Of a stretch of DNA of 64,000 nt, positions 18,039-28,014 are shown in pieces. The translations under genes were made by a program, and so were the position numbers. Origin of the DNA: Buttiauxella gaviniae (GTDB lineage: Bacteria > Pseudomonadota > Gammaproteobacteria > Enterobacterales > Enterobacteriaceae); contig NZ_JBFMVT010000002.1 of NCBI RefSeq assembly GCF_040786275.1, positions 2,418,001 through 2,482,000 on the forward strand, written 5' to 3'. Below the pieces are notes generated by a model that saw only the letters and a list, made by a program, of their open reading frames with translations, ran no database searches and was not told where the DNA came from. Within the stretch, counting starts at the first letter, position 1, and every line of letters begins with the position of its first letter.

Positions 18039-18236
18039 CACCAGAGTAGATCATCGATGTTATCCACTCTTGTTGGGTTCCGGTCTGTGTCTTTGGATAT
18101 CCCGCTCTTAGGCTGGGGGAGATTACTCTCCGACATCAATACCCCATCAACATACCAGTGTTGAGTGGTTCCGGTCAGTATCGATGCCTGAATAGTAATA
18201 AACCTGACGTTTACCTGCAAGGTCACTGCTATTCAT
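18038..18236 (-). pseudogene. Small gene probably broken by a frameshift
   Basis: On the minus strand an ATG at 18236 opens MNSSDLAGKRQVYYYSGIDT.. and stops after 29 codons, near 18147. An overlapping frame continues to 18038 with VDGVLMSESNLPQPKSG.. and ends DNIDDLLW. Joined by a one-base shift near 18150 they would make a ~65-residue soluble, acidic-ended protein. Neither half alone looks like a whole protein. It ends at the palindromic terminator shared with the 17509 gene. Family unknown. A GTG-started frame from 18226 to 18038 (62 codons) is the alternative reading. Confidence 0.4.
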
Positions 18237-18239
18237 AGC

Positions 18240-18590
18240 TATTCATGACTTTTCAGCGTTACGGGAATACGCGTTAATAGCCCACTATTCGCAACCAAAG
18301 GCCTCAGAAACAGTTTTTACTGTTGAAACACAATTGGCCTTATGCGTAACGAAGAATCGCTCTCCGGGCTTCCTGTTGCGAATTAGAGGCATGTTTTCCT
18401 GCAAAAAAGATTTGTAAATTTTTTACGAAAAGCACTTTTTGCTCATTTTGAATGCTGTTCATTTCAGCCTGGCCGTGTCCGGAACATCAGAAACGCCCCG
18501 GAACAACAGGGCTGGTATCAATACAGCTGAGGGCCGTCAGGCCGCGTAACGCCCTTGTCAACATCAGACCGTCCAGGTGAAATCAGGATA
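18240..18590. other. Gene-free accessory stretch beside the IS element
   Basis: No credible gene. The base texture differs from the flanking core genes: an A/T-rich block with runs such as TTTTTTACGAAAAG near 18420, then GC-rich hairpin-forming text such as GAGGGCCGTCAGGCC near 18530. It is probably plasmid- or island-derived debris. The outer end of the adjacent IS should lie near 18550-18590 but I cannot recognise an inverted repeat there. Confidence 0.4.
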
Positions 18591-18596
18591 ACGTGG

Positions 18597-19481
18597 CTAA
18601 AGCCGCAACGGGTAGGTCTTCAGGCGGTATTCAACCGGGCTGAGGCCGTTAAATTTAAGGCTGATTCGCCGCGTGTTGTAGTAACGAATGTAATCCTCAA
18701 GAACAACCTTCAGCTCCTCAACATCGTTGAATTTACGGGTGTAGAAGCATTCTGATTTTAACGTCCCGAAAAAACACTCAGCGCAGGCATTGTCCAGACA
18801 GTTTCCTTTGCGGGACATGCTTTGCAGAACCCCAAACTCCCGCAACTGATACTGATACCACCGATGGCGGTACTGCCAGCCCTGATCTGAATGAAGTACT
18901 GGTTTGCTGTTTGCGTCCATTCTGGCAAATGCCTTAATCAACATGTCGTCAATCATCGGCATTGTCGGGCGTTCTGAGATACTGTAGGAAATGACTTCGT
19001 TATTGAAGAGATCGATGATCGGAGAAAGATAGAGTTTGCGGCCGTTGACGGCGAACTCGGTGACATCTGTGACCCATTTTTCGTTGGGCCGACTGGCTTT
19101 GAAGTTTCGTTGCAGGAGGTTGTCAGCAGCACACCCACGTTCGCCACGCCAGGAGGTATAGCGCTTTACTTTGATAACGGCTTTAAGATCAAGAGCATTC
19201 ATCAGGCGTTGAACCACTTTGTGGTTGATCAGCCAGCCCTCTCTTCTGATCGCCAGCGTTACCCGTCGATAGCCATAGCGGCCCTGGTTTTCATCATATA
19301 TCTCGCTGATTCGACGATTTATTTCATCATATTTTCCCGGAGAGCGTAGTGCTTTAAGATGATAGTAAAACGTGCTCCTGGGTATCCGGGCGGTACTCAG
19401 CAGCTGATCAAGCGGGTAATGCTGCCTTAGTTCGTCAACAACACGAACCTTATCTCTTACCGAACTAAGGCTTTCAGCTTT
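18597..19481 (-). CDS. IS150-group transposase OrfB (catalytic part, expressed by frameshift)
   Basis: DDE integrase-fold transposase region. It has RPNEKWVTDVTEFAV (first D), VLHSDQGWQY (second D) and the CLDNACAECFFGTLKSE block (E), then YNTRRISLKFNGLSPVEYR, all matching IS150 InsK. The N-terminal part (VDELRQHYPLDQLLSTARIP..) has no ATG in frame, so it should be made only as an OrfAB fusion. A -1 slip from OrfA at A-AAG (19478-19482) places the ribosome in this frame. The start given is that slip site. Confidence 0.88.
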   Translation of the reverse strand, partial: KAESLSSVRDKVRVVDELRQHYPLDQLLSTARIPRSTFYYHLKALRSPGKYDEINRRISEIYDENQGRYGYRRVTLAIRREGWLINHKVVQRLMNALDLKAVIKVKRYTSWRGERGCAADNLLQRNFKASRPNEKWVTDVTEFAVNGRKLYLSPIIDLFNNEVISYSISERPTMPMIDDMLIKAFARMDANSKPVLHSDQGWQYRHRWYQYQLREFGVLQSMSRKGNCLDNACAECFFGTLKSECFYTRKFNDVEELKVVLEDYIRYYNTRRISLKFNGLSPVEYRLKTYPLRL

Positions 19482-19966
19482 TGAAGATAAATTATCCGTA
19501 ATTCAAGACGTTTGACCTTCCTTTCCAGTTCATGAATTCGCTGCTCTTTTGATCGTTCCTCTGCGGCTTCAATAAGTTCAGGGTGTTCAGCCATGTAAGA
19601 TACCCTTTTTGTGCCTACCTTGAGTGAGCGAAGCCCTTCTTCACCCTGCTCTTTGTACACTTTTAACCATTTGGCGACAGATGATGCACCTGCAACATTG
19701 AATTTAGTCGCGGCCTGTGTCTGAGATATCTGACCAGATAGCACCGCTTTCACAGCTTCAATTCTGATTTCAGGATCGATGGATACACCCTTATCTCTGG
19801 GTTTTAGTCCCTCTTCACCATAAGCATCATAGGCTGCAACCCAGATTCTCACCTGGGTTCTGGGAACGTTGAAACGGGCTGAAGTTAAGCGATAGCCTTC
19901 ATCGCTGGCAAGATAGTGCATAACGACTTCAAGGCGTTCTTCGAGGGTATATTTACGTCCGGGCAT
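19457..19966 (-). CDS. IS150-group OrfA (helix-turn-helix protein)
   Basis: A 169-residue protein with two helix-turn-helix segments (SQTQAATKFNVAGASSVAKW near residue 80 is the clearer) and a C-terminal leucine-zipper-like coiled coil (ERKVKRLELRIIYLQKLKAL). It recognises IS ends and is the N-terminal part of the OrfAB transposase. The ATG at 19966 (MPGRKYTLEERLEVVMHYL) follows GGAGAGTCCT. A longer frame to 20092 extends outside the IS and is not the start. Confidence 0.88.
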   Translation of the reverse strand: MPGRKYTLEERLEVVMHYLASDEGYRLTSARFNVPRTQVRIWVAAYDAYGEEGLKPRDKGVSIDPEIRIEAVKAVLSGQISQTQAATKFNVAGASSVAKWLKVYKEQGEEGLRSLKVGTKRVSYMAEHPELIEAAEERSKEQRIHELERKVKRLELRIIYLQKLKALVR

Positions 19967-20194
19967 AGGACTCTCCAGTTTGAGAGTCCAACTAAATGGG
20001 TGCAGTGCACGTTGATGTACAGTCAAGTGGGGCTTTTTCCTGTCTGCCTTTCGATAAGTTCCTGAGACAGCCAGTCTCAAGCACCCACGCACATTCTACG
20101 AATTCCTGCCTGTTTCCCTAACGCTAAAACACTTCTTTGCGAGGCTCTTCGCAAGACGCTAATTTATTGTTTCCACGCCATAAGTCAGCATGAA

Positions 20195-20452
20195 TCAACG
20201 AGTTGTATTTCTCGTTGGTCGAGGGAGTTGCGCGCCTTTTTTGTCAAAATAACGGCTTGGCCAGATTTGGGCGGGTGGAAGACCGATCGCCTGCGCGATG
20301 AGCAATTCACCTTTTGCCCATGGGCGAGAAAGCGCATTCGCAAGCGTTGAGGATGCCAGATTGGCGTTGCGCGAAACAGCCGCAAGCGAAGTGCCTTTCT
20401 TATGCAGCGCGGCAATGATGTCGGCTTTATGCCAGTCGGAATGTGTGGTCAT
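20195..20452 (-). CDS. Ner/Nlp (SfsB)-family DNA-binding regulator
   Basis: An 85-residue protein beginning MTTHSDWHKADIIAALHKKG and continuing LASSTLANALSRPWAKGE.., which fits the Ner-like family (phage Mu Ner, E. coli SfsB/Nlp) with one lambda-repressor-like helix-turn-helix and the conserved IWPSRY motif. It starts behind GGAGGCAAGCA. Its ATG overlaps the TGA of a 27-codon ORF upstream (ATGA), so the two are probably coupled. Ner-like proteins occur in prophages and as stand-alone regulators; the setting here suggests a mobile-element remnant. Confidence 0.8.
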   Translation of the reverse strand: MTTHSDWHKADIIAALHKKGTSLAAVSRNANLASSTLANALSRPWAKGELLIAQAIGLPPAQIWPSRYFDKKGAQLPRPTRNTTR

Positions 20453-20532
20453 TGCTTGCCTCCGCATACGGTAAAAGTACGGGAAACGTTGAGGAACGGC
20501 AGGAAGGTGGGGCTGTGTGAAATTCTTTTCAT
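20449..20532 (-). CDS. 27-codon ORF coupled to the Ner-like regulator
   Basis: Minus-strand ATG at 20532 (an in-frame ATG two codons earlier at 20538 also exists) with GGAG six bases upstream. It encodes a 27-residue peptide beginning MKRISHSPTFLPFLN and ending in a cysteine, two glycines, Lys and Gln. The stop TGA overlaps the ATG of the Ner-like gene, and that gene's GGAGG lies inside this ORF. This could be a leader peptide coupling translation or a real microprotein. No homolog is known to me. Confidence 0.4.
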   Translation of the reverse strand: MKRISHSPTFLPFLNVSRTFTVCGGKQ

Positions 20533-20539
20533 TTGCATC

Positions 20540-20970
20540 TCCAGTATCTAGCGTATCGCTACCACCAGAGCTGCAATTCTCTTATTGGTGGTAGCCCAGA
20601 CAGGGATTGCAGTACCGGGATACTGGAAACCGGCCTGACCGAAGTCAGCCCCGCCTGAGCCACCATTGACATCTAAATCAGGTGATCTGATTTTCGACGG
20701 ATGTGACAAAGCGCAACAAAGAATCGGCATAAAGCGCATTCCTTGCTTCCAGTACACCGGGCTGCAATTCCCGACTGCGGATGTGCCGCAGCGCACGGAT
20801 AATACCGCAACGTTTAACTGCCTGTCACTAATGGGGTTATTGGATTGCGAGGCTGATTCCAGTTTGCGAAATCAAAGAGGTGAAGAGATTTGAACCTCCG
20901 AATACTGAACATAAAGTCCAGGATCCGGAGTTCAGGCTACAACCCTCTTCTTGAAGAAGAGGGGCAGGGA
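20540..20970. other. Unassigned accessory stretch downstream of dolP
   Basis: No confident gene. On the minus strand a frame opens from a stop near 20870 and closes at TAG 20548. With a GTG at 20796 it would give ~82 residues (VRCGTSAVGNCSPVYWKQG.. to ..ATTNKRIAALVVAIR), which resembles the tail of a larger protein more than a whole one. The segment near 20875-20900 has a weak tRNA-like GGTTCAAATC word without a foldable tRNA. The region is most likely a degraded insertion next to dolP. Confidence 0.4.
20940..20965 (-). terminator. Terminator after dolP
   Basis: The inverted repeat CCCTCTTCTTGAAGAAGAGGGG immediately downstream of the dolP stop (minus strand) forms a strong hairpin. Its T-run is weak. 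Confidence 0.6.
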
Positions 20971-20973
20971 AAA

Positions 20974-21549
20974 TTACTTCAGAATAGTAAACGCAGTCGT
21001 GACATGCTTCACGCCGCTGACCCGGCTGGCAATATCTGCTGCAGACCTGGCTTCGCGCTCAGTTAACAGACCTAATAAGAACACTTCGCCGTTTTCGGTG
21101 GTGACTTTCACATTTGATGATTTCACCTGATCGCTTGCCAATAACTGCGAGCGCACTTTGGTGGTGATCCAGGTGTCTGATGATGCAGTGCCGAGGCCGA
21201 TTGGTGCCATATTACGGATTTCGTTGTACACCTCGGTGGTGCCATCAACGCCCAATGCGATTTGTTTGGCACGCGATGCCAGTTCAGCATTCGGTGCCTG
21301 GCCTACCAACAGCACCTTGCCTTGATAGGCGGTGACGTTAATACGCGCTTCTTTCTTGATTTGTTCGTCTTTGGCCAATGCGCTGTTTACGCGCAATTCC
21401 AGCGTACCATCGTCAACCTGAGTACCGACGGTGCGGGGGTCGGTTGCCGTTTTCGTGGCAACTGCCGCGCTACCCACGACTGCGGCTGCAACACAACCTT
21501 GTAGCAGTAACGCAGTAATAAGGACTGCAAGTGGCTTATATGCCTTCAT
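20974..21549 (-). CDS. dolP: Outer-membrane lipoprotein DolP (YraP), dual BON domain
   Basis: Division- and outer-membrane-linked lipoprotein that supports outer-membrane integrity and activation of septal amidases. The signal peptide ends in lipobox LLQGC, with Cys19 as the lipidated residue. Two BON domains follow (about residues 47-115 and 125-190). Its 191 residues match the E. coli length. It is the distal gene of the lpoA-yraN-diaA-dolP run on the minus strand and is expected to be under envelope-stress control as in E. coli. Confidence 0.96.
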   Translation of the reverse strand: MKAYKPLAVLITALLLQGCVAAAVVGSAAVATKTATDPRTVGTQVDDGTLELRVNSALAKDEQIKKEARINVTAYQGKVLLVGQAPNAELASRAKQIALGVDGTTEVYNEIRNMAPIGLGTASSDTWITTKVRSQLLASDQVKSSNVKVTTENGEVFLLGLLTEREARSAADIASRVSGVKHVTTAFTILK

Positions 21550-21558
21550 CTGTGCTCC

Positions 21559-22149
21559 TTAATCGTCCTGGTGAGGGAATAACGTATTATCAATCAGATC
21601 GCAAAGGCAGTTTACCGTCAGCATATGCATTTCCTGAATGCGTGCGCTACGGTGAGAAGGGATGCGGATTTCAACATCCTGCGGCCCTAATAAGCCGGCC
21701 AGTTCCCCGCCATCATAGCCCGTCAGCGCAACGATAGTCATGTCACGCGTCACGGCGGCTTCTACCGCTTTGACAATATCACGACTGTTGCCACGCGTGG
21801 AAATAGCGAGCAAAACATCACCGGCATGACCGAGCGCACGTACTTGTTTGGCATAGACTTCTTCGTGCAAACGATCGTTTGCGATCGCGGTTAAGACCAC
21901 ATTATCGGCATTAAGTGCAATGGCAGGTAAACTCGGGCGCTCGGTTTCAAAGCGGTTGATCATGCTGGCGGCAAAATGCTGGGCGTTCGCCGCAGACGTG
22001 CCGTTGCCGCAGCAAAGAATTTTATTACCGTTGAGCAGCGACTGAACCAGCGTCATTGCTCCACGGGAGATAGCATCTGGCAGAGCTTCCGCTGCGGCAA
22101 TCTGGGTTTGAATACTTTCCGTGAAGCAGACTTTGATTCTTTCGAGCAC
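21559..22149 (-). CDS. diaA: DnaA initiator-associating protein DiaA
   Basis: Homotetrameric SIS-domain protein that binds DnaA and promotes timely initiation at oriC. It is 196 residues, as in E. coli. The sugar-isomerase-like core includes [27 protein letters not shown] (residues ~42-68) and [22 protein letters not shown]. It lies 9 bp before dolP and 20 bp after yraN, clearly one operon. Confidence 0.96.
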   Translation of the reverse strand: MLERIKVCFTESIQTQIAAAEALPDAISRGAMTLVQSLLNGNKILCCGNGTSAANAQHFAASMINRFETERPSLPAIALNADNVVLTAIANDRLHEEVYAKQVRALGHAGDVLLAISTRGNSRDIVKAVEAAVTRDMTIVALTGYDGGELAGLLGPQDVEIRIPSHRSARIQEMHMLTVNCLCDLIDNTLFPHQDD

Positions 22150-22168
22150 GTTTATTTACCTGGTTACT

Positions 22169-22564
22169 TTAAACATCTGCGGTGAACGCGTTGGTTAACC
22201 ACTCTATTTCATTGCCGGTGAAGGCTAACACATCGAAACGGCAATCCACAGTATCAAAACTTCCTGATGTGCGGGCTAACCAATACTGCGCAGCATGTAA
22301 CAATTTTTGTTGTTTGCGATGGGTGATGCTTGCGGCGGCATCACCGAAGTGATTTGAGCGGCGGTATCGTACTTCTACAAAGACGATAACCGCGCCGTGT
22401 CGCATGATGAGATCGATTTCGCCGCCGCGGGAATGGACGTTAGCGGCAATAAAGCGCAGCCCTTTACGTTCAAGAAAGCGGCGCGCGCTTAATTCATAGT
22501 GCGCGCCAGCCTGTTGACGCGTCAGGTCGCCGGAACGATTTGACCGTGACTGAATTGCAGCCAA
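22169..22564 (-). CDS. yraN: UPF0102 nuclease-fold protein YraN
   Basis: A 131-residue member of a conserved family with a restriction-endonuclease-like fold. The motif GGEIDLIMR...VFVEVRYR (residues ~48-73) gives the E-D-ExK-like pattern of that fold. Its biochemical role is unsettled. It overlaps the 3' end of lpoA by 43 bases in another frame, the same overlap arrangement as in E. coli, and is followed closely by diaA. Confidence 0.93.
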   Translation of the reverse strand: MAAIQSRSNRSGDLTRQQAGAHYELSARRFLERKGLRFIAANVHSRGGEIDLIMRHGAVIVFVEVRYRRSNHFGDAAASITHRKQQKLLHAAQYWLARTSGSFDTVDCRFDVLAFTGNEIEWLTNAFTADV

Positions 22565-24588
22565 TTTAACTTCCTGTTAATGACGCAATCTGAACTTGCA
22601 GAGAGCGTGCCGGTATTGCCATTAACCTGATAACCTGGCACCTGGCGCATTTGAGAGAAGTGGTTTGCCAGCGACCAGGCATCCACGCCCATCGCATACA
22701 GGCGTGCTAATGAGTAGTCGTTATTCACGCTGCTTAACGCCTGCTGCATCAGCGATGGGTTATTGCCTGCGAGCATTGGGATTTCGCTAAACTGCAAACC
22801 TTCCATTTCCAGACGGAAATCCGGGCCGTTCACACCCTGAGAACTACGAGAGCTGGCATACAGTTGTGCCGCACTTCGGCTACCGGTGCGCATGGCGATC
22901 ATCGGTTTGATCAGCGCTACTTCATCTGAGGTTGCCACAATGTAGGCCGCATCCACGCCGTCTGAGGTGCCTGCAGTAATTTGCGCATCGGTAGGCGGTG
23001 GGGGAATGGTCAGCCCGCCGATGGTCACGCCAGCCGGTTGAGCGGCTGCAGCGTTAACCGGCGTACCGCTTAATGCGATGCCAGAACCGCTGTTAATGCC
23101 CTGCTTCAGCTCTGCGGTTGAGCCGAATTTCTGTTGCAGCACTGTGCCGCCGCCCAGTTTCTGCCACTCGTCGGCAAAGGCTTTCGTTACACGGTCGCCC
23201 AGTGCGCTACGCGGAACCAGCAACAGCGGTGCGCGGTGGCCCTGCTGCCAGATATGTTCTGCGGCATCACGCGCTTCATCTTCCGGCGACAGCGCGAAAT
23301 AGCAGATATTGGCGCGGTTCTGCACGTTTTCCGGCTGGTTGAGCGCCAAAATATTTAGCGGAGAAGTGCTGGTCGCTAACTGATCGACATTGTTTTTCAG
23401 CAGCGGCCCCACGACTAACGTGGCTCCGTCTTGCTGGGCTTGCGCGAGGATCTGCACAAGTGGCTGCGTGGTGGTGTCGTAGACTTTAATTTCCGCAGAC
23501 GGATTAGCAGGAGCCGCCGCCGCTGGCTGGGCTTGTGTTACCGGTTGCTGAGTGGGTGCTTGGGCTACAGGTGTAGCCGCAGGCTGTTGGGTTAAATCAT
23601 CCACTGACGCCGCAGCAGGGCTTGCAACTTGATTCGGATCGTTAGGCTGCGCTGCTGCGCTGTCGCCAGGTTGTGCCGATGCATCCTGGGTTTGCGCAGG
23701 GGCAGATTTTTGCGTCACCGGAGCCGAACCCATATTTTTCGCGGCTTCAAAACCTTGTTGAATGGCATGTCCAAATACCGCCGCCTGGCCGCTTAAAGGC
23801 AGCAGAAGTGCGATTTTGTTAGCCGACGCAGGTTTGTAATTTTCCATATTACTGAGCTGAGTGGGCAGCGTTTTGGCACCCGGATTTTGCGGATAACGCG
23901 TTTGCCAGTCTTTAATCCCGGCTTTTAGCATATTGGGATCGTTACGGTTGTCATTCCAGACGCGTTGTAGATCCAACCAGCCTTGCAGCGTGTTTTCATC
24001 AGCGTTAATCACCAGGGAATTCATCTGCTCGGGCGTCATCTGAGATAAGGCTTGCCAGGTACCGTCTATATTCTTCTGATGTGCCTCGCCCTTCAGGAAA
24101 GGCTCTTGTGCGATGTAAGCGCGCAGCAGTCCCAGCGATGGGCGATTTTGGCTTGCGTCAATCACCGCCTGGTAATAGCGCGCCTGCTGATTTTTGTTGA
24201 ACTCTGCTGGGTTGAGTTTCCCCAGTGCGGCAGTGGCTGCAGCATAATCTTTCTGCGCTATTTTGATTTCAGGTACCAGCAGTGACTGTTCGCGGCGCTG
24301 TGTATCGTCCATCTCTTTTGGCAACTGATTGTAGAGATCAACCGCCTGCTGAGTTTTACCTTCTTTTACCAGTGCATGAATGGCGAGTAATTGCCAGGTG
24401 GTCTTGCTATCATCAGCGCTTTGCTGCATCTGTTGCAGGTAATACGCAGAATCTGCAGTAGCCTCGCCCTGAATGTGCGCGCTCGACTGGTCTGGTGCTT
24501 TAGTGGTACAGCCGGCGAAGATTAGCGCGGCCAATACAACAGGCAGACAGCGCCCGGCTTTAGAACGAATAAATTTAGACGGTACCAT
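22522..24588 (-). CDS. lpoA: Outer-membrane lipoprotein LpoA, activator of PBP1A
   Basis: Spans the periplasm from the outer membrane to stimulate peptidoglycan synthase PBP1A. The signal peptide ends in lipobox IFAGC (Cys27). An N-terminal helical TPR-like domain follows (to about residue 255), then a periplasmic-binding-protein-like C-terminal domain. The latter is interrupted at residues ~290-365 by a low-complexity Ala/Gln/Pro-rich insert ([20 protein letters not shown]). At 688 residues it is about ten longer than E. coli LpoA, the difference lying in this insert. Divergent from rsmI. Confidence 0.95.
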   Translation of the reverse strand: MVPSKFIRSKAGRCLPVVLAALIFAGCTTKAPDQSSAHIQGEATADSAYYLQQMQQSADDSKTTWQLLAIHALVKEGKTQQAVDLYNQLPKEMDDTQRREQSLLVPEIKIAQKDYAAATAALGKLNPAEFNKNQQARYYQAVIDASQNRPSLGLLRAYIAQEPFLKGEAHQKNIDGTWQALSQMTPEQMNSLVINADENTLQGWLDLQRVWNDNRNDPNMLKAGIKDWQTRYPQNPGAKTLPTQLSNMENYKPASANKIALLLPLSGQAAVFGHAIQQGFEAAKNMGSAPVTQKSAPAQTQDASAQPGDSAAAQPNDPNQVASPAAASVDDLTQQPAATPVAQAPTQQPVTQAQPAAAAPANPSAEIKVYDTTTQPLVQILAQAQQDGATLVVGPLLKNNVDQLATSTSPLNILALNQPENVQNRANICYFALSPEDEARDAAEHIWQQGHRAPLLLVPRSALGDRVTKAFADEWQKLGGGTVLQQKFGSTAELKQGINSGSGIALSGTPVNAAAAQPAGVTIGGLTIPPPPTDAQITAGTSDGVDAAYIVATSDEVALIKPMIAMRTGSRSAAQLYASSRSSQGVNGPDFRLEMEGLQFSEIPMLAGNNPSLMQQALSSVNNDYSLARLYAMGVDAWSLANHFSQMRQVPGYQVNGNTGTLSASSDCVINRKLNWLQFSHGQIVPAT

Positions 24589-24650
24589 TCTGTATCCAGT
24601 GTAATTTTTATCTCAGTGTTCAATATTAAATCGGCAATACGGATGAAACA

Positions 24651-25517
24651 ATGAAACAACTCGAAACGGCGGCTATTTCTGCCAGCACGCTCTACATCGT
24701 TCCGACACCCATCGGTAACCTCGGCGATATCACACAGCGGGCGTTATCCGTGTTGCAAAGCGTTGACCTGATTGCTGCCGAAGATACTCGCCATACCGGT
24801 TTGCTGCTGCAACATTTTGCTATTAATGCGCGATTGTTCGCATTGCACGATCATAATGAACAACAAAAGTCAGAAACCCTGCTGGCAAAACTGCAAGAAG
24901 GGCAGAGTATCGCGTTGGTGTCTGATGCTGGCACGCCGCTGATTAACGACCCCGGATACCATTTGGTGCGCACCTGCCGTGAAGCGGGGATCCGTGTTGT
25001 GCCGTTGCCTGGTCCATGCGCCGCGATTGCCGCATTAAGCGCTGCCGGTTTACCTTCCGATCGCTTCTGTTATGAAGGTTTTCTTCCTGCCAAATCCAAA
25101 GGCCGTCGCGACGCGCTCAAGGCGATTGAGCAAGAACCGCGTACGCTTATCTTTTATGAATCAACGCATCGCCTGCTCGATAGTTTAGACGATATCTGTG
25201 CCGTGCTCGGTGAATCACGTTATGTGGTGCTGGCGCGTGAGCTGACCAAAACCTGGGAGTCGATTCACGGCGCACCGATTGGTGAGCTGGTGGCGTGGGT
25301 TAAAGAAGATGAAAACCGCCGCAAAGGCGAGATGGTGCTGATTGTCGAAGGTTTTAAAGCACCTGCCGACGATGCCCTGCCAGCCGACGCGCTGCGTACT
25401 CTTGCTCTGCTACAAACCGAGTTACCGTTGAAGAAAGCCGCTGCGCTGGCCGCTGAAATTTACGGCGTGAAGAAAAATGCACTTTATAAATATGCGTTAG
25501 AAAACAGCGAGAAATAA
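24651..25517 (+). CDS. rsmI: 16S rRNA 2'-O-ribose C1402 methyltransferase RsmI
   Basis: SAM-dependent tetrapyrrole-methylase-fold enzyme that methylates the ribose of C1402 in the ribosomal P site. Its 288 residues carry the family motifs [17 protein letters not shown] (residues ~15-31), [13 protein letters not shown] and [12 protein letters not shown]. It is divergent from lpoA across about 60 bp and ends before a strong terminator. It marks the boundary between the lpoA group and the GalNAc locus. Confidence 0.96.
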   Translation: MKQLETAAISASTLYIVPTPIGNLGDITQRALSVLQSVDLIAAEDTRHTGLLLQHFAINARLFALHDHNEQQKSETLLAKLQEGQSIALVSDAGTPLINDPGYHLVRTCREAGIRVVPLPGPCAAIAALSAAGLPSDRFCYEGFLPAKSKGRRDALKAIEQEPRTLIFYESTHRLLDSLDDICAVLGESRYVVLARELTKTWESIHGAPIGELVAWVKEDENRRKGEMVLIVEGFKAPADDALPADALRTLALLQTELPLKKAAALAAEIYGVKKNALYKYALENSEK

Positions 25518-25614
25518 CGGTTTTCGAGAAGCGGGTTTTGTCACTATACGAAGCATTAGTGATTAACTGCGGCGTCATTCTGATGAGTGGTAATACGCAA
25601 TATGCCTCCAATTA

Positions 25615-25639
25615 AAAAACCCGCAGCAGCGGGTTTTTA
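25615..25639. terminator. Terminator between rsmI and kbaY
   Basis: Hairpin AAAACCCGC-AGCA-GCGGGTTTTT with A- and T-runs on both sides, able to end transcripts from either direction. Confidence 0.85.
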
Positions 25640-25666
25640 TTATCCAGATAACAATCCGTAAGAACG

Positions 25667-26548
<882 letters not shown>

Positions 26549-26557
26549 TTATTCCTC

Positions 26558-27712
26558 TCAGCCTTTCCACGGATGAATAACCACACCTTTCACAACACGG
26601 TTTACCGTGCCGCTGGCAGAAGGCGTATCAGGGGTAATGCCCGCTTTGATTGATTCGGTTAGGGCGAAGATCTGGGCATAGATCAGGAAGCAGAAAGCCT
26701 GCTCAACGTCGATAAAATCGCGGGAAGCGGGTAGCCAAATATGCGGCCCTTTTTCAACTTCCGCACAAGGTGAAGTGCAGATAGCCACCACGCGCAGGGC
26801 TTGTTGATCTCGATACAGTTCTGCCAGTAAATCGAGATCGTACTGACGGGTGTAGGGATCGCTTGAAACCATGACGACAACTAACGTTTCGTTATTCACC
26901 AGCGATTTTGGGCCGTGGCGGAATCCGGTGGGTGAGTCATAAAATGCAGCCAGTTTTCCTGCCGTTAGCTCCAGCACTTTTAGGGCGGATTCACGCGCCA
27001 CCCCCTGTAAACCACCGCTGCCGAGATAAACCACTCGTTTAAACGGTAGATCGCCAAACACGCTTTCGTTGAACTCTCCTTGCGCAGCAATGATTTGCTC
27101 ACAGCGGTTAGCAACATCCTGGAAAGTGGAACTGTTGATGACATCCGGTGCAAACACGGCGAGGCAGCTTGCCATCATGGTGGTGATGCTGCTGGTCATT
27201 GCGAAACCGCGATCGTGAGTTTCTGGCGGCATTAGCAGCGCCAGAGCATTACCGCTTGTTGCTGCGTTCTGATACAGACTGCCAGCTTCATTGCAGGTAA
27301 TTATCAGGTGATAGCACTCTTGCACGACCTGATTGACGAGGTCTACAGCGGCAACGCTTTCCGGGCTGTTGCCGGAGCGGGCAAAAGAGACCAGTAATGT
27401 GGGCTCTTCCTGGATTAAGTAATCCAGCGGATTGGTCACAAGGTCGGTGGTCGGTACGGCAACAAAGTTTTTCCCGGTGTGGCGCGATAGCCACGGCGTA
27501 ATAATATCGCCAATAAATGCTGAGGTTCCTGCACCCGTCAGGATAATTTTTAGTGAGGTGTTTTGCAGCAAGGGCTCAAGGAAGGCGTCGATGCCACTAC
27601 GTTGATTACCGATATTTTTTAACGATCGGATCCAGCTTTCTGGCTGTTGGCGGATCTCTTTTTCAGTCCAAGTCGATGTGCCGGAAAGACAGGCAGATTG
27701 GGTTTCGCTCAT
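26558..27712 (-). CDS. agaS: Galactosamine-6-phosphate deaminase/isomerase AgaS
   Basis: Two-SIS-domain protein that converts galactosamine-6-phosphate to tagatose-6-phosphate plus ammonia. At 384 residues it has the SIS signatures LKIILTGAGTSAFIGDIITPWL (residues ~53-74) and VYLGSGGLQGVARESALKVLELTAG (~222-247). It heads an agaS-kbaY unit with its own promoter region containing several AgaR-like motifs. The reaction is taken from characterised E. coli AgaS. Confidence 0.94.
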   Translation of the reverse strand: MSETQSACLSGTSTWTEKEIRQQPESWIRSLKNIGNQRSGIDAFLEPLLQNTSLKIILTGAGTSAFIGDIITPWLSRHTGKNFVAVPTTDLVTNPLDYLIQEEPTLLVSFARSGNSPESVAAVDLVNQVVQECYHLIITCNEAGSLYQNAATSGNALALLMPPETHDRGFAMTSSITTMMASCLAVFAPDVINSSTFQDVANRCEQIIAAQGEFNESVFGDLPFKRVVYLGSGGLQGVARESALKVLELTAGKLAAFYDSPTGFRHGPKSLVNNETLVVVMVSSDPYTRQYDLDLLAELYRDQQALRVVAICTSPCAEVEKGPHIWLPASRDFIDVEQAFCFLIYAQIFALTESIKAGITPDTPSASGTVNRVVKGVVIHPWKG

Positions 27713-28014
27713 AACTCAGTCCTTAGCAGTGCAAGATCATCGGAAGTAGCACAAAGCCATACTGGATAATCTTTCGTTTTGTTTCATTTACTCAACTTTA
27801 TGCTTAAATAAAATCTATAGAAAAGAAAACGAAAGGTCAATGTAAGAAAGGAAATAAAACGAAAAGTGTGATCAAGAAAACGATCGTTTTGTTTTAATTA
27901 ATTGATTCAGATAATGATTTATAAGTTAAAAATAACCAGCGTGAAATAAATCGAAAGGAAAAGAAAGTTCCGCCGTGCAAGCACGGCAGAAAAAAGTGAG
28001 GAGCAACGAAAGTA
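27713..28014. promoter_or_regulatory. agaS promoter region with repeated AgaR-like operators
   Basis: No gene is seen. It is AT-rich and contains repeated CTTTCG/CGAAAG words. CTTTCGTTTTGTTTCATTT is at 27771-27789, AAAGAAAACGAAAGG at 27822-27836, AAATAAAACGAAAAG at 27852-27866 and AAATAAATCGAAAGG at 27944-27958. The same words recur at 33091-33290 upstream of kbaZ and agaR, which fits binding by the DeoR-type repressor AgaR. Repetition is seen; the binding is inferred. Confidence 0.7.

Larger units (their letters stand above)
18597..20009 (-). mobile_element. IS3-family, IS150-group insertion sequence
   Basis: Contains OrfA and OrfB in the usual -1 frameshift arrangement, both open. The end upstream of OrfA is clear: reading inward from 20009 it is TGCACTGCACCCATTTAGTT then GGAC, close to the IS150 terminal repeat. 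The other end must lie a little beyond the OrfB stop (below 18597), but no matching inverted repeat or target duplication is visible, so the boundary given there is the end of coding sequence only. The transposase looks intact. Confidence 0.85.

Noticed and set aside
19966-20092. Upstream extension of the IS OrfA frame
   Set aside because: It reads out through the IS terminal repeat into flanking DNA; the ATG at 19966 has a ribosome site and the family N-terminus.
20860-20935. tRNA-like word GGTTCAAATC on the minus strand, possible attachment site
   Set aside because: The flanking bases do not form a T arm or acceptor stem, and no 5' half of a tRNA is present.
27771-27960. Repeated CGAAAG words considered as a CRISPR array
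   Set aside because: Copies are short, in both orientations, irregularly spaced, and lie in the promoter of a gene whose regulator fits them better.
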